Shown here: piece after piece, positions 17,249 through 25,055 of the stretch | Layout of the letters: every line of letters starts with the position of its first letter | Position numbering within the stretch: position 1 is the stretch's first letter | Origin: Sphaerochaetaceae bacterium | GTDB taxonomy: Bacteria; Spirochaetota; Spirochaetia; Sphaerochaetales; Sphaerochaetaceae | Direction of reading: 5' to 3' | Assembly: GCA_023231265.1 (NCBI GenBank) | Contig: JALNVT010000001.1 | Span: 1 to 41,579, forward strand | Length of the DNA: 41,579 nucleotides | Translations under genes and position numbers: made by a program | Notes under the pieces: model-generated | Databases searched by the model: none | Seen by the model: only the letters and a program-made list of their open reading frames with translations | What the model was told of the DNA's origin: nothing

Positions 17249-17944
17249 TTATTTACCAAGACCTCCGAATTTTCTAGTTCGTTTTTGGAAATCATTTTTT
17301 ATCACTTTTATAAAATCTTCATTCCACTCTGGAAATAGCTTATCATAAAAACCAAATTCAGAGTAGGCACTTTCCCATAAAAGAAAATTGCTCAATCTTT
17401 TTTCGCCTGCAGATCTAACAATCATATCTACAGGAGGTACAAAAGGATATTGGATGTGTTTCCTTATTATTTCTGGTGTGATAGGAGCTTGGATTTTTTC
17501 TTCAATTATTTCATTGACGGCCCGAGCAATTTCGTTTTGACCACCGTAATTGAAGCATATAATAACTGTTATAGTTGAATTGTTTTCTGTTGCATCTTCT
17601 GTTTTTTTGATAGCAGCTGCAACTTTAGGAGGTATGTTTGAACTATCTCCTCTGACTAAAATTCGAATACCATTGGTATTGTAGAATTTTAATTCTGCTG
17701 GTAATTTGGTTGCGACCAAATTAAGTAAATATTTAACTTCTTGATCAGGTCGCTTCCAATTTTCTGTAGAAAAAGCATAGAGAGATAAGAACTTAATATT
17801 GTTGGAAATACTTCCGAGAATACATTTTCTTAAAGCTTTTAAGCCTTCGAGGTGTCCTGCAGTTCTAGGTAAATTTCGAGCACTTGCCCATCTTCCATTA
17901 CCATCCATAATTATTCCAAGATGTATTAAGTCCTTGTCATCCAT
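17249..17944 (-). CDS. uppS: isoprenyl (undecaprenyl) diphosphate synthase
   Basis: Cis-prenyltransferase making the C55 carrier lipid precursor for peptidoglycan. The catalytic motif HLGIIMDGNGRWA lies at residues 8-20 with the Asp of DGN at 14. SLYAFSTENW and the C-terminal IVRSAGEKRLSNFLLW and YSEFGF segments are typical. The frame is open 60 bases further upstream into frr, but ATG 17944 is preferred: GGAG lies 7 bases upstream and it gives the family's normal N-terminus (231 aa). The start follows the frr stop by 1 base. DXP-pathway and CDP-DAG genes follow. Confidence 0.95.
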   Translation of the reverse strand: MDDKDLIHLGIIMDGNGRWASARNLPRTAGHLEGLKALRKCILGSISNNIKFLSLYAFSTENWKRPDQEVKYLLNLVATKLPAELKFYNTNGIRILVRGDSSNIPPKVAAAIKKTEDATENNSTITVIICFNYGGQNEIARAVNEIIEEKIQAPITPEIIRKHIQYPFVPPVDMIVRSAGEKRLSNFLLWESAYSEFGFYDKLFPEWNEDFIKVIKNDFQKRTRKFGGLGK

Positions 17945-17945
17945 A

Positions 17946-18500
17946 CTAGATCTCCATGATTTCTTTTTCTTTAGCAGCTGAAACTTCGCCAATTTCTGCA
18001 ACATATTGGTCAGTCAACTTTTGAATTTTTGCATCTGCAGTCTTCTGTTCATCTTCACTGATTTCAGATTTCTTTTCCAATGCTTTGATTTCATCCATTG
18101 CTTCACGACGAATGTTACGAATTGAAACTTTGCTTTTTTCTGCGATTTGTTTAGCTTGTTTGGCTAGGTCTTTACGACGATCAGCAGTAAGAGCAGGGAA
18201 GTTAATTCTGATTAATTTTCCATCATTGTTAGGAGTCAATCCTAAATCACTCTTTAGGATAGCTTTTTCAATTGCAGGAAGAACTGTTTTGTCCCAAGGT
18301 TGAATAACAACCATTCTTGCTTCAGGAACACTGATGGTACCAACCTGAGATAAAGGAGTTTGAGCACCATAGTATTCAACATTGATGTTGTTGAATAAAG
18401 CAGAGCTTGCACGACCAGTTCTTAGAGTGGTGTATTCGTTATTTAAGGCAATAACTGTCTTTTGCATTTTACTTTCGCAAGTTTTTATTATAGATTCCAT
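17946..18500 (-). CDS. frr: ribosome recycling factor
   Basis: Splits post-termination ribosomes together with EF-G. The protein (184 aa) has LRTGRASSALFNNINVEYYGAQTPL-type central residues in the first third, then VVIQPWDKT and KLIRINFPALTADRRK, all hallmarks of RRF. The long helices flank a beta-alpha-beta head. A ribosome site AGAGGTAAAT precedes ATG 18500. It follows tsf across a 73-base gap holding a hairpin, without the pyrH gene found there in many bacteria. Confidence 0.96.
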   Translation of the reverse strand: MESIIKTCESKMQKTVIALNNEYTTLRTGRASSALFNNINVEYYGAQTPLSQVGTISVPEARMVVIQPWDKTVLPAIEKAILKSDLGLTPNNDGKLIRINFPALTADRRKDLAKQAKQIAEKSKVSIRNIRREAMDEIKALEKKSEISEDEQKTADAKIQKLTDQYVAEIGEVSAAKEKEIMEI

Positions 18501-18522
18501 AATTTACCTCTTTTTAACAAGT

Positions 18523-18548
18523 AGCTCACCAGTTTGCACCAGTGAGCT
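18523..18548 (-). promoter_or_regulatory. tsf-frr intercistronic hairpin
   Basis: AGCTCAC (18523-18529) pairs perfectly with GTGAGCT (18542-18548), in the gap where pyrH lies in many other bacteria. No T-run follows on the minus strand, so processing, mRNA stability or weak attenuation is more likely than termination. Confidence 0.5.
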
Positions 18549-18573
18549 TTCAATTATTAAGTATTAATCAGAC

Positions 18574-19410
18574 TTAAGCGCCAACTGAGAACATTTGGAA
18601 ACCAGTGATTTCTAATGTAAATCCTGCAGCTTTTGCTACCTGCTTCATTTTTGCTTCAACTGACATTTTGTCATCTTTAACAAATGCCTGCTGTAAGAAA
18701 CAAACTTGAGCGTTGTTCTTGTTTAACATACCTTTAACGATATTTGGAATGATCTTTTCAGGTTTGCCCATACCTTGAGCTTGCTTTGTGAAGATTCCAG
18801 TTAATTCATCAATATCAGCTTGAGGAATTTCTGAAGGTTTTAGGTAAGTAGGTGTGAAAGCTGCTACGTGTAATGCACAATCGTGACAGAATTCTTTGAT
18901 TTCTTCATTTTCGAATGCTTCAGCTTTATCAGCTTTGAATTCAACAAGAACACCCTTTTCGCCAGCACCATGAATATATGTTGTAGCAAAATCATTATCT
19001 GCTAGATCAAAAACAAGAACGTTTTTAACAGTCATGTTTTCTTTGATAACAGCGATTAAGTTCTTAACCATAAGTTCAAGTTCTTCATTAATGCTTGTGT
19101 AATTTTTTTCAATAATTACATCAATCATATCTTCACCAAGTTTAGCAAAGTCTTCATTACCTGATACAAAGTCAGTTTCACAAGTTAATTCAAGTAAAAC
19201 AGCCTTCTTTGGTGTAATTTTAGTAAAAATTCTACCGTTTTCAGTAGCACGGTCAGCTCTTTTAGCAACAGCAGCAAGACCCATTTCTTTTAGGTGCTTT
19301 TCTGCTAAAGCGAAATCGCCTTCAGCAGCTACTAATGCTTTCTTACAATCCATCATACCTGCGCCTGTAGCGTCACGTAATTTTTTAACTGTAGCAGCTT
19401 TAATTTCCAT
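18574..19410 (-). CDS. tsf: elongation factor Ts
   Basis: Guanine-nucleotide exchange factor for EF-Tu. The N-terminal UBA-like domain reads TVKKLRDATGAGMMDCKKAL. LELTCETDFVSGNEDF is the conserved TDFV contact region with EF-Tu. The length of 278 aa is normal for the two-subdomain form. It lies 11 bases after rpsB, its constant partner, and shares the rpsB leader. Confidence 0.96.
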   Translation of the reverse strand: MEIKAATVKKLRDATGAGMMDCKKALVAAEGDFALAEKHLKEMGLAAVAKRADRATENGRIFTKITPKKAVLLELTCETDFVSGNEDFAKLGEDMIDVIIEKNYTSINEELELMVKNLIAVIKENMTVKNVLVFDLADNDFATTYIHGAGEKGVLVEFKADKAEAFENEEIKEFCHDCALHVAAFTPTYLKPSEIPQADIDELTGIFTKQAQGMGKPEKIIPNIVKGMLNKNNAQVCFLQQAFVKDDKMSVEAKMKQVAKAAGFTLEITGFQMFSVGA

Positions 19411-19421
19411 AATATTCCTTC

Positions 19422-20309
19422 CTAGTCTTGGTATAAAGTTTTTTCGTCAACTTCGATTCCGTCAGTTACAGCTGTAACAACTTCTTCTTCTTTAACTTCT
19501 TCCTTATCTGTAGCTTCGAAATTTGAAAGATCTTCGTCTGAAGAGAATACTACTTCTTCTTCAACTTCTGCAACTTCTTCTTTTTCTTCAGCTTCATCTG
19601 TCAATGTTTCTACAATTTGAATACCAGTTTCGTTATCTGCATCAACTACTGCGTTAGCAATAATTTCTACGAACAATGAAATAGCTCTGATAGCATCATC
19701 GTTACCAGGAATTGGGAAAGTGATATCTGTTGGATCACAGTTTGTATCAACAACAGCTACTACAGGGATACCTAATTTCTTAGCTTCTGTTACAGCAATT
19801 GCTTCTTTCTTTGTATCGATAATGAATACAGCCCCAGGTAATTCTTTCATATCCTTGATACCACCAAGGTTTTTCTCTAATTTACTTTTTTGTTTTGTTA
19901 ATAAAGAAACTTCTTTCTTTGTTAGAGATTCGAATGTACCATCGCTTTCCATTTTTTCAATTTTCTTTAATGTTGCGATTGATTTTTTGATTGTTGTGAA
20001 GTTTGTTAACATACCACCTAACCAACGATTGTTGATGTAAGGCATGTTACAGCGTTTAGCTTCTTCTTCAATAACAAGTTGAGCTTGTTTTTTTGTGCCA
20101 ACAAATAAGATAGTCTTGCCATCTTTTACGATATTGCGAACTGCATCGTAAGCTTCAACAATACAAGTTGAAGTCTTCTGTAAATCGATGATATGAATAC
20201 CATTTCTCTGTGAGAAAATGTAACGTGCCATCTTTGGATTCCATCTTTTGGTCTGGTGACCAAAATGTACGCCTGATTCTAATAGGCTTTTCATTGTAAC
20301 TACGGACAT
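19422..20309 (-). CDS. rpsB: 30S ribosomal protein uS2 with acidic C-terminal extension
   Basis: Late-assembling small-subunit protein needed for binding of bS1 to the ribosome. LLESGVHFGHQTKRWNPKMA, FVGTKKQAQ, INNRWLGGMLTNF and PGAVFIIDTKKE are all conserved. The canonical protein ends near residue 235. Here a 60-residue strongly acidic tail (many Glu, Asp and Val) follows to 295 aa. ATG 20309 has AGGAGGA at 20314-20320 on the minus strand. The leader is highly structured. rpsB and tsf are normally co-transcribed. Confidence 0.95.
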   Translation of the reverse strand: MSVVTMKSLLESGVHFGHQTKRWNPKMARYIFSQRNGIHIIDLQKTSTCIVEAYDAVRNIVKDGKTILFVGTKKQAQLVIEEEAKRCNMPYINNRWLGGMLTNFTTIKKSIATLKKIEKMESDGTFESLTKKEVSLLTKQKSKLEKNLGGIKDMKELPGAVFIIDTKKEAIAVTEAKKLGIPVVAVVDTNCDPTDITFPIPGNDDAIRAISLFVEIIANAVVDADNETGIQIVETLTDEAEEKEEVAEVEEEVVFSSDEDLSNFEATDKEEVKEEEVVTAVTDGIEVDEKTLYQD

Positions 20310-20325
20310 AATATCCTCCTATACT

Positions 20326-20402
20326 GACGACAAAAACAAGCTCTAGCGCACTTTGCTATTGCAGGGTCGTCACCCTTCGTATATATCTCACTCCGTAAGG
20401 AG
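20326..20402 (-). promoter_or_regulatory. rpsB leader with mutually exclusive hairpins
   Basis: Between maf and rpsB two stems compete. GACGAC (20326-20331) pairs with GTCGTC (20366-20371) across a 34-base loop that itself holds TAGC/GCTA (20344-20347 with 20355-20358). Alternatively AGGGT (20363-20367) pairs with ACCCT (20372-20376). They share 20366-20371 and cannot both form. A further CTCC/GGAG hairpin lies at 20391-20402. rpsB leaders in other bacteria bind S2 for feedback; that use here is inference. Confidence 0.5.
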
Positions 20403-20417
20403 CGGAAATTTCTCTAT

Positions 20418-21017
20418 CTAGGACAGAGTTGACTTCATTAAATCAGAAATGACTGAAAGTGGCAACCCCACAATGGTGTTAAAATCACCTAAAGTATCTT
20501 TAATTAATGCTCTACCTTTACCCTGTATTCTGTAGGAACCAGCAGCACCTTCCCATTCTCCTGTTTCTATGTAATTTCTTACAAATTCAGGATCTAGGTG
20601 TTTGAAAAGAACAGTTGCTTCATCACAACCACTGTATGTACCAAATTTTGGTAGATACAAGCTGTAACCGGTATAGACAATCTGATGCTTATCGCTGAAT
20701 TTCAGCAGTGTTTCAAAGGCTTCTTCTTTGTTATTTGCCTTACCTACCAAAGTGTTTTCAAAGTAAACTAGAGTATCACAGCAAAGAACAGGAATATCTG
20801 CTAGGCCATATTGCATCTCATATGATTTTAATTTCCGTTTTGCAAGTTTTTCAATCTGCTCTTCGATTTTTAAATGTTTCAAATCATCAAGACTTTCATC
20901 ACTGTCTGTAGGTCTGACTTCAACCTCTAGCCCCTCGTCAAGCAATATCTGCCTACGGGCAGGGGATGCTGATGCCAATACAATCTTATCAAAATATTTA
21001 TTTAGACTCATATTCAT
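20418..21017 (-). CDS. maf: Maf family nucleoside triphosphate pyrophosphatase
   Basis: House-cleaning pyrophosphatase hydrolysing non-canonical or methylated nucleotides (dTTP/UTP-type activity in the family). IVLASASPARRQILL at residues 12-26 is the Maf signature. VLCCDTLVYF corresponds to the catalytic Asp region, and GSYRIQGKG and VGLPL are also conserved. The length of 199 aa is normal. The start overlaps the ABC-F stop as TAATG, giving coupled translation; ATG at 21011 is a possible alternative. It sits between ABC-F and the rpsB leader. Confidence 0.92.
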   Translation of the reverse strand: MNMSLNKYFDKIVLASASPARRQILLDEGLEVEVRPTDSDESLDDLKHLKIEEQIEKLAKRKLKSYEMQYGLADIPVLCCDTLVYFENTLVGKANNKEEAFETLLKFSDKHQIVYTGYSLYLPKFGTYSGCDEATVLFKHLDPEFVRNYIETGEWEGAAGSYRIQGKGRALIKDTLGDFNTIVGLPLSVISDLMKSTLS

Positions 21018-22966
21018 TATAGATTTAACTCTTTTTTGAGTGAAGCAATTTCTTCTTCATTCTCCATCCAGAGTTCCTCTTTTTCTTCAATTTGACTCTC
21101 AAGATCTTCTTTATCTGCCATGACTTTTGTTATTTTCTCTGCATCGCTGTAGACCTCAACCTTTCCCATCTCATTTTCAAGAGAGCTGACTTTATCAGAA
21201 AGTATCTCATTCTCTTCAAGAAGTTTTTCATTGGTCTTGATGAGCTTGTTGAGTCTATTGTTTTTCTCTCTTTGAGCCTTGTAGCTCAGAGCACCGGTGC
21301 TTATCTCTTCTTCTTCACCGTCTGGAGAGCTGTTGTTTGTCTCATTTTCAACTTTTTCTTTTTCTTCAAGTTTGGTTTTGAAATAGTGATAATCACCTTC
21401 GTAGAAAGTTGGTTCATCTTCTGATAAATAAAGAATTCTGGTTGCAAGGTGTTCAATAAAATAGGTATCGTGAGATACAAAAATCATGGTTCCATCATAT
21501 CCCTTAAGAGCTTCAATCAACATATCCTTTGAATTTATATCAAGGTGGTTTGTAGGTTCATCTAAAATTAGAAGATTAACTGGATTCATCAATATTTTTA
21601 GAAGTGCTATTCTTGATCTCTCACCACCACTTAAAACACTGATCTTTTTGAATACCTCATCACCTGAGAATAGGAAAGCTCCGAGATAGTTTCTTAGATT
21701 TGGTAAATCAGAGGTCTGTGTTACGGAGGCAATTTCTTCCATAAGATCGTTTGATGGGTTCAAAGTTTTTTCAGTATCCTGAGCAAAATAACCAATCTTC
21801 ACACCTGTACCATTTATGATCTCACCTTCATAGTCCTTATCTTGACCATATAACATTCTGAGCAATGTTGATTTACCTTCACCATTACGACCTGTTACTG
21901 CAAGTCTGTCACCTTTGCTGACAAGAAATGAAAGATCGTTGAAAATGTGATGTTCGCCATAACTTTTAGAAAGATTATTTACCTTGAGTACCTCATTACC
22001 ACTGTGTGGAGCTTCTGGGAAAGTGAAGTGCATCTTCTTCAGATGAGATGGAACTTGCACAATTTCAATTTTTTCAAGTTGCTTGATTCTGCTCTGTACT
22101 TGCTTACTTTTGGTAGCTTTGTATCGGAATTTCTCAATGAACTGCTCTGTTTTCTCAAACATCTCAGTCTGTCTTTTCCATTCTTTTTCTTTCTGTTCGA
22201 GCTCAACTTCTCTTTGACGAACATAACTTGAATAGTTACCTACATATTTTGTAAGGTGACCATTGAACAGTTCATAAACTTCATTTACTGTTTCGTCTAA
22301 AAAATCTTGATCGTGAGATACAAGCATCAAACCACCTTTATAAACTTTGAGGTAGTTCTTGAGCCAGATTCTTGCTTCAATATCTAGGTAGTTGGTAGGT
22401 TCGTCTAAGAACATCATATCAGGATTCTCAACAAGGATTTTTGCAAGAGCTATACGCATCTGCCATCCACCAGAGAACTCACTGCATTCTCTATATAAAT
22501 CATGGCTTTCAAAGCCAAGACCTTTGAGAATCTGTTCAATTTTTATCTTACGGTCGAAGTATCCACTGTTTAAAAGTTCTTCCTGTATCTCATGCAACTC
22601 CAGAAGTTCTGAATCAACATTGTCTCCTTCTTTTATATGAGAGAGCTTGTTCTCCAGTTCTTTTTTTCGTATCAACATATCGTTAAAACGGAAAAAACCT
22701 TTTTCAACTTCTTCATATAAAGTGGCACCTTCAAAAACGATATCACTTTGAGGAAGATATGAAACTCTGAGACCTTTTGTCATGCTACATTTGATGCTAT
22801 CGGAGGGAATTATATTGCAAATAACCTTCAAAAGTGTTGTCTTTCCACTACCATTACCACCTGCAAGTGCGCATCGTGATTTTTCATTTAGTGTGAAATT
22901 TATATTAGAAAGGATGTCTCTGTCTCCAAAAGCAAGATTTATATCCTGAACTTGTAGGGTTCCCAT
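21017..22966 (-). CDS. ABC-F family ATPase (ribosome-associated)
   Basis: A soluble protein with two ABC nucleotide-binding domains and no membrane part, hence ABC-F. ABC1 has GGNGSGKTTLL (about residues 36-46), signature EFSGGWQMR and MFLDEPTNYLD. ABC2 has GRNGEGKSTLL, VLSGGERSR and LILDEPTNHLD. The charged linker between them includes KSKQVQSRIKQLEK, the segment that enters the ribosomal E site in family members. A C-terminal coiled coil of about 90 residues (Glu/Lys/Asn-rich) follows, as in Uup-like proteins. ATG 22966 has GGAG 9 bases before it and gives 649 aa; the frame is open 57 bases further upstream. The role is probably relief of stalled ribosomes; antibiotic protection cannot be excluded. 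Confidence 0.9.
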   Translation of the reverse strand: MGTLQVQDINLAFGDRDILSNINFTLNEKSRCALAGGNGSGKTTLLKVICNIIPSDSIKCSMTKGLRVSYLPQSDIVFEGATLYEEVEKGFFRFNDMLIRKKELENKLSHIKEGDNVDSELLELHEIQEELLNSGYFDRKIKIEQILKGLGFESHDLYRECSEFSGGWQMRIALAKILVENPDMMFLDEPTNYLDIEARIWLKNYLKVYKGGLMLVSHDQDFLDETVNEVYELFNGHLTKYVGNYSSYVRQREVELEQKEKEWKRQTEMFEKTEQFIEKFRYKATKSKQVQSRIKQLEKIEIVQVPSHLKKMHFTFPEAPHSGNEVLKVNNLSKSYGEHHIFNDLSFLVSKGDRLAVTGRNGEGKSTLLRMLYGQDKDYEGEIINGTGVKIGYFAQDTEKTLNPSNDLMEEIASVTQTSDLPNLRNYLGAFLFSGDEVFKKISVLSGGERSRIALLKILMNPVNLLILDEPTNHLDINSKDMLIEALKGYDGTMIFVSHDTYFIEHLATRILYLSEDEPTFYEGDYHYFKTKLEEKEKVENETNNSSPDGEEEEISTGALSYKAQREKNNRLNKLIKTNEKLLEENEILSDKVSSLENEMGKVEVYSDAEKITKVMADKEDLESQIEEKEELWMENEEEIASLKKELNL

Positions 22967-22987
22967 TAGTTTTTCTCCATTAGTGTG

Positions 22988-23042
22988 TTGATAGTTGGTT
23001 GTTTTACGGTTATTATATAGCATATCATAATGTAGTTTTCAA
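22988..23042. promoter_or_regulatory. overlapping divergent promoters for ABC-F and aroDE
   Basis: Plus strand: TTGATA (22988-22993), 17 bases, TATTAT (23011-23016), for aroDE. Minus strand: TTGAAA (23037-23042), 17 bases, TATATA (23014-23019), for ABC-F. The two -10 elements overlap, so the promoters should exclude one another. Confidence 0.65.
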
Positions 23043-23063
23043 TGACAACAAGGAGAATCTCAG

Positions 23064-24551
23064 TTGATCTGTTTAACCACCAGTGAGCGAACATTAACAG
23101 CCGCTTTAAAACAAGTAGAAAGAAATAAAGAATATATCGACATGGTCGAATTAAGATTAGATTTATTAGAAGAGGGTGAGCTTGTAAGCGCACAGATCTT
23201 TCCTCGCCTATGTGCATTACCAACTATTGCTACTTTTAGAAGAATCTGTGATGGTGGTGCTTCAAAACTAAATGATAAAACCAGAATATCAATTTTGCGT
23301 GATATCGTTTTGAAGGGTGACTTCAGTTATGTAGATATTGAAGACGATGTCAAAAAATCTGATTTGAAAGTTAAGGATGCAGAGACTGATGTTCGTCATG
23401 ATTTTGAATCTGAATTAAGAGCCAAAGGAATCAGAATAATAAGAAGTTATCATGATTTCGAAAAAGTACCAGCAGAACTCTTTGGAAAGATCACCAAACT
23501 TGCTAAGAAAGGAGATATTCCTAAAGTAGCAGTTACACCCAATAATATTGTGGATGTTGTGACCATATTTAGAATTCAACAGGAATTGAAAGATGTAAAA
23601 GAAAAAATTGTTGTTGCAATGGGCGATTATGGTGTTTGCACAAGAATATTATACAAAAAGATTGGTTCTATGCTAACTTTTGCATCAGAAAATCAAACTG
23701 CACCTGGTCAGTTGACTCCTAAAGACCTCAAACTGTTGTACAGAGCCGATATGGTTAATTCCCGAACAAATGTTTATGGCATCATTGGTAATCCTGTTTT
23801 ACAGACAGCATCTCCTAAGATACACAATCCAGGCTTTGACTCAATTCATTACAATGCAATATATGTTCCATTCCTTGTTGATAAGGTAAGAACATTCTTC
23901 AAACTTGCTGAATTGATTCAAATTCATGGTTTTTCAGTAACAGTTCCCCATAAAAGAGATGTATTACCATATCTTGGAAAAATCAGTCGAGAGGTAAAAC
24001 AGATTGGAGCTTGCAATACAGTCACAAGAATTCAAGGCATGTGGAAGGGAATCAATACTGATTATTATGGTTTCTTAGCTCCAATTGAAACTGAGATAGC
24101 AGAAGAAAAAATAAAAACTGCTTTGGTAATCGGAGCAGGTGGTGCTTCTAGAGCTGTAGTTTGGGCTCTTAAAAATCATCATGTGAAGGTCACTGTAGTC
24201 AACAGAACAAAAGAAAAAGCTATTCATCTTGCAGAAGAGACAATGAGCAGTTGGGACACTCTTGAGAATGTTAAAAAATATGAAGGAAAGGTGGATCTAG
24301 TTGTTCAAACAACAGTGATTGGAATGGGAGAGACCATGGGTCAGAGCCCTGTTCCTGATTTTGAATTTACTGGAAAGGAATTCGTCTATGATTTGATTTA
24401 CAAGCCAGACTATACAGAGTTTTTAAAAAAAGCTTCTGCAGCAGGATGCAGTACTTATAATGGTAAGCGAATGTTACTTGAACAAGGAAAACTCCAGTTT
24501 GAAGCATTTACAGGATATCATTATCCACATTGGATCAAACCTGAATTCTAA
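23064..24551 (+). CDS. aroDE: fused 3-dehydroquinate dehydratase / shikimate dehydrogenase
   Basis: A bifunctional enzyme for steps 3 and 4 of the shikimate pathway. Residues 1-225 are a type I dehydroquinase: VELRLDLL near residue 28, catalytic His130 in RSYHDFEKVP and Schiff-base Lys154 in PKVAVTP. Residues 237-495 are an AroE-type dehydrogenase: GNPVLQTASPKIHN, catalytic Lys297 in VTVPHKRD, NTDYYG, and the NADP-binding GAGGASRAV at 357-365. No linker insertion is seen. The start is TTG 23064 with AGGAG 8 bases upstream. It is transcribed alone from a promoter overlapping that of ABC-F. The aroK and aroC genes lie 8-10 kb away. Confidence 0.94.
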   Translation: MICLTTSERTLTAALKQVERNKEYIDMVELRLDLLEEGELVSAQIFPRLCALPTIATFRRICDGGASKLNDKTRISILRDIVLKGDFSYVDIEDDVKKSDLKVKDAETDVRHDFESELRAKGIRIIRSYHDFEKVPAELFGKITKLAKKGDIPKVAVTPNNIVDVVTIFRIQQELKDVKEKIVVAMGDYGVCTRILYKKIGSMLTFASENQTAPGQLTPKDLKLLYRADMVNSRTNVYGIIGNPVLQTASPKIHNPGFDSIHYNAIYVPFLVDKVRTFFKLAELIQIHGFSVTVPHKRDVLPYLGKISREVKQIGACNTVTRIQGMWKGINTDYYGFLAPIETEIAEEKIKTALVIGAGGASRAVVWALKNHHVKVTVVNRTKEKAIHLAEETMSSWDTLENVKKYEGKVDLVVQTTVIGMGETMGQSPVPDFEFTGKEFVYDLIYKPDYTEFLKKASAAGCSTYNGKRMLLEQGKLQFEAFTGYHYPHWIKPEF

Positions 24552-24622
24552 ACTTTAGATGATTGTTGGAATCTAGAGAAAAGAACGTATCAAATATGCA
24601 GTAAAATTGCAGAGTTGGTATG

Positions 24623-24638
24623 TTTTTTTTGGGGGGGG
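24623..24638 (+). repeat. T8G8 homopolymer tract
   Basis: Eight T followed by eight G, the only long G run in this AT-rich window. Such tracts slip during replication. It lies outside any gene, about 300 bases before the predicted kinase transcription start. Confidence 0.8.
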
Positions 24639-24643
24639 ATGAT

Positions 24644-24665
24644 ATCAATTGATTTCAATCGATTG
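24644..24665 (+). promoter_or_regulatory. tandem palindromes next to the T8G8 tract
   Basis: ATCAATTGAT (24644-24653) and CAATCGATTG (24656-24665) are each perfect 10-base palindromes sharing an ATCAA/CAATC theme two bases apart, as expected for two binding sites of one dimeric regulator. Function is inferred. Confidence 0.35.
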
Positions 24666-24911
24666 GATTCTTTCGTGTTCTATTGGTTAGACTTATTTAA
24701 TTGAAGAATATGAACCTTCGCTAGTGAAATAACTTTATAATAATTTGAGTGATTATTTAAAGTGAATAATGGAATTTTTTCAACAAAAATACCAATTTAT
24801 ATTTATTTTGTTGTCAACTGATACAAAAATATAAGAAATATGATTGTTTTTTAAAGACTTCAACTGCTATTATAATAAATTTTTATTAATTTTAGCAATT
24901 TTAGTTTTTTT

Positions 24912-24942
24912 TTTACAAAAAATCCTAATTATGACATATAAT
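24912..24942 (+). promoter_or_regulatory. possible promoter of the hybrid kinase
   Basis: TTTACA (24912-24917) and a consensus TATAAT (24937-24942) are separated by 19 bases, slightly wide. Initiation would be near 24949, giving a 107-base leader that includes the 24989-25019 hairpin. Confidence 0.45.
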
Positions 24943-25055
24943 AAATAATGAATGACAAAATAATATAATTTTCTACCATTTTAATGATTCAACCAGACAA
25001 AAACATTCAGTTTGGTTGATTGCATAATGACGAATTACATTGGAGAGTGAGAGAA

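Larger units (their letters stand above)
24552..25055 (+). other. 504-base gene-free region before the hybrid kinase
   Basis: No coding sequence is seen. Contents: an 8-bp hairpin without T-run just after aroDE (24553-24560 with 24571-24578), a T8G8 tract, two palindromes, a possible promoter, and a 10-bp hairpin (24989-24998 with 25010-25019, one G-T pair) directly before the kinase start region. Confidence 0.6.

Noticed and set aside
17249..18004. Longer uppS start overlapping frr by about 60 bases
   Set aside because: The extra 20 residues are a read-through of the frr end; ATG 17944 has a well-spaced GGAG and the usual family N-terminus.
24553..24578. Terminator after aroDE
   Set aside because: The hairpin is real (8 bp with one G-T), but no T-run follows on the plus strand.
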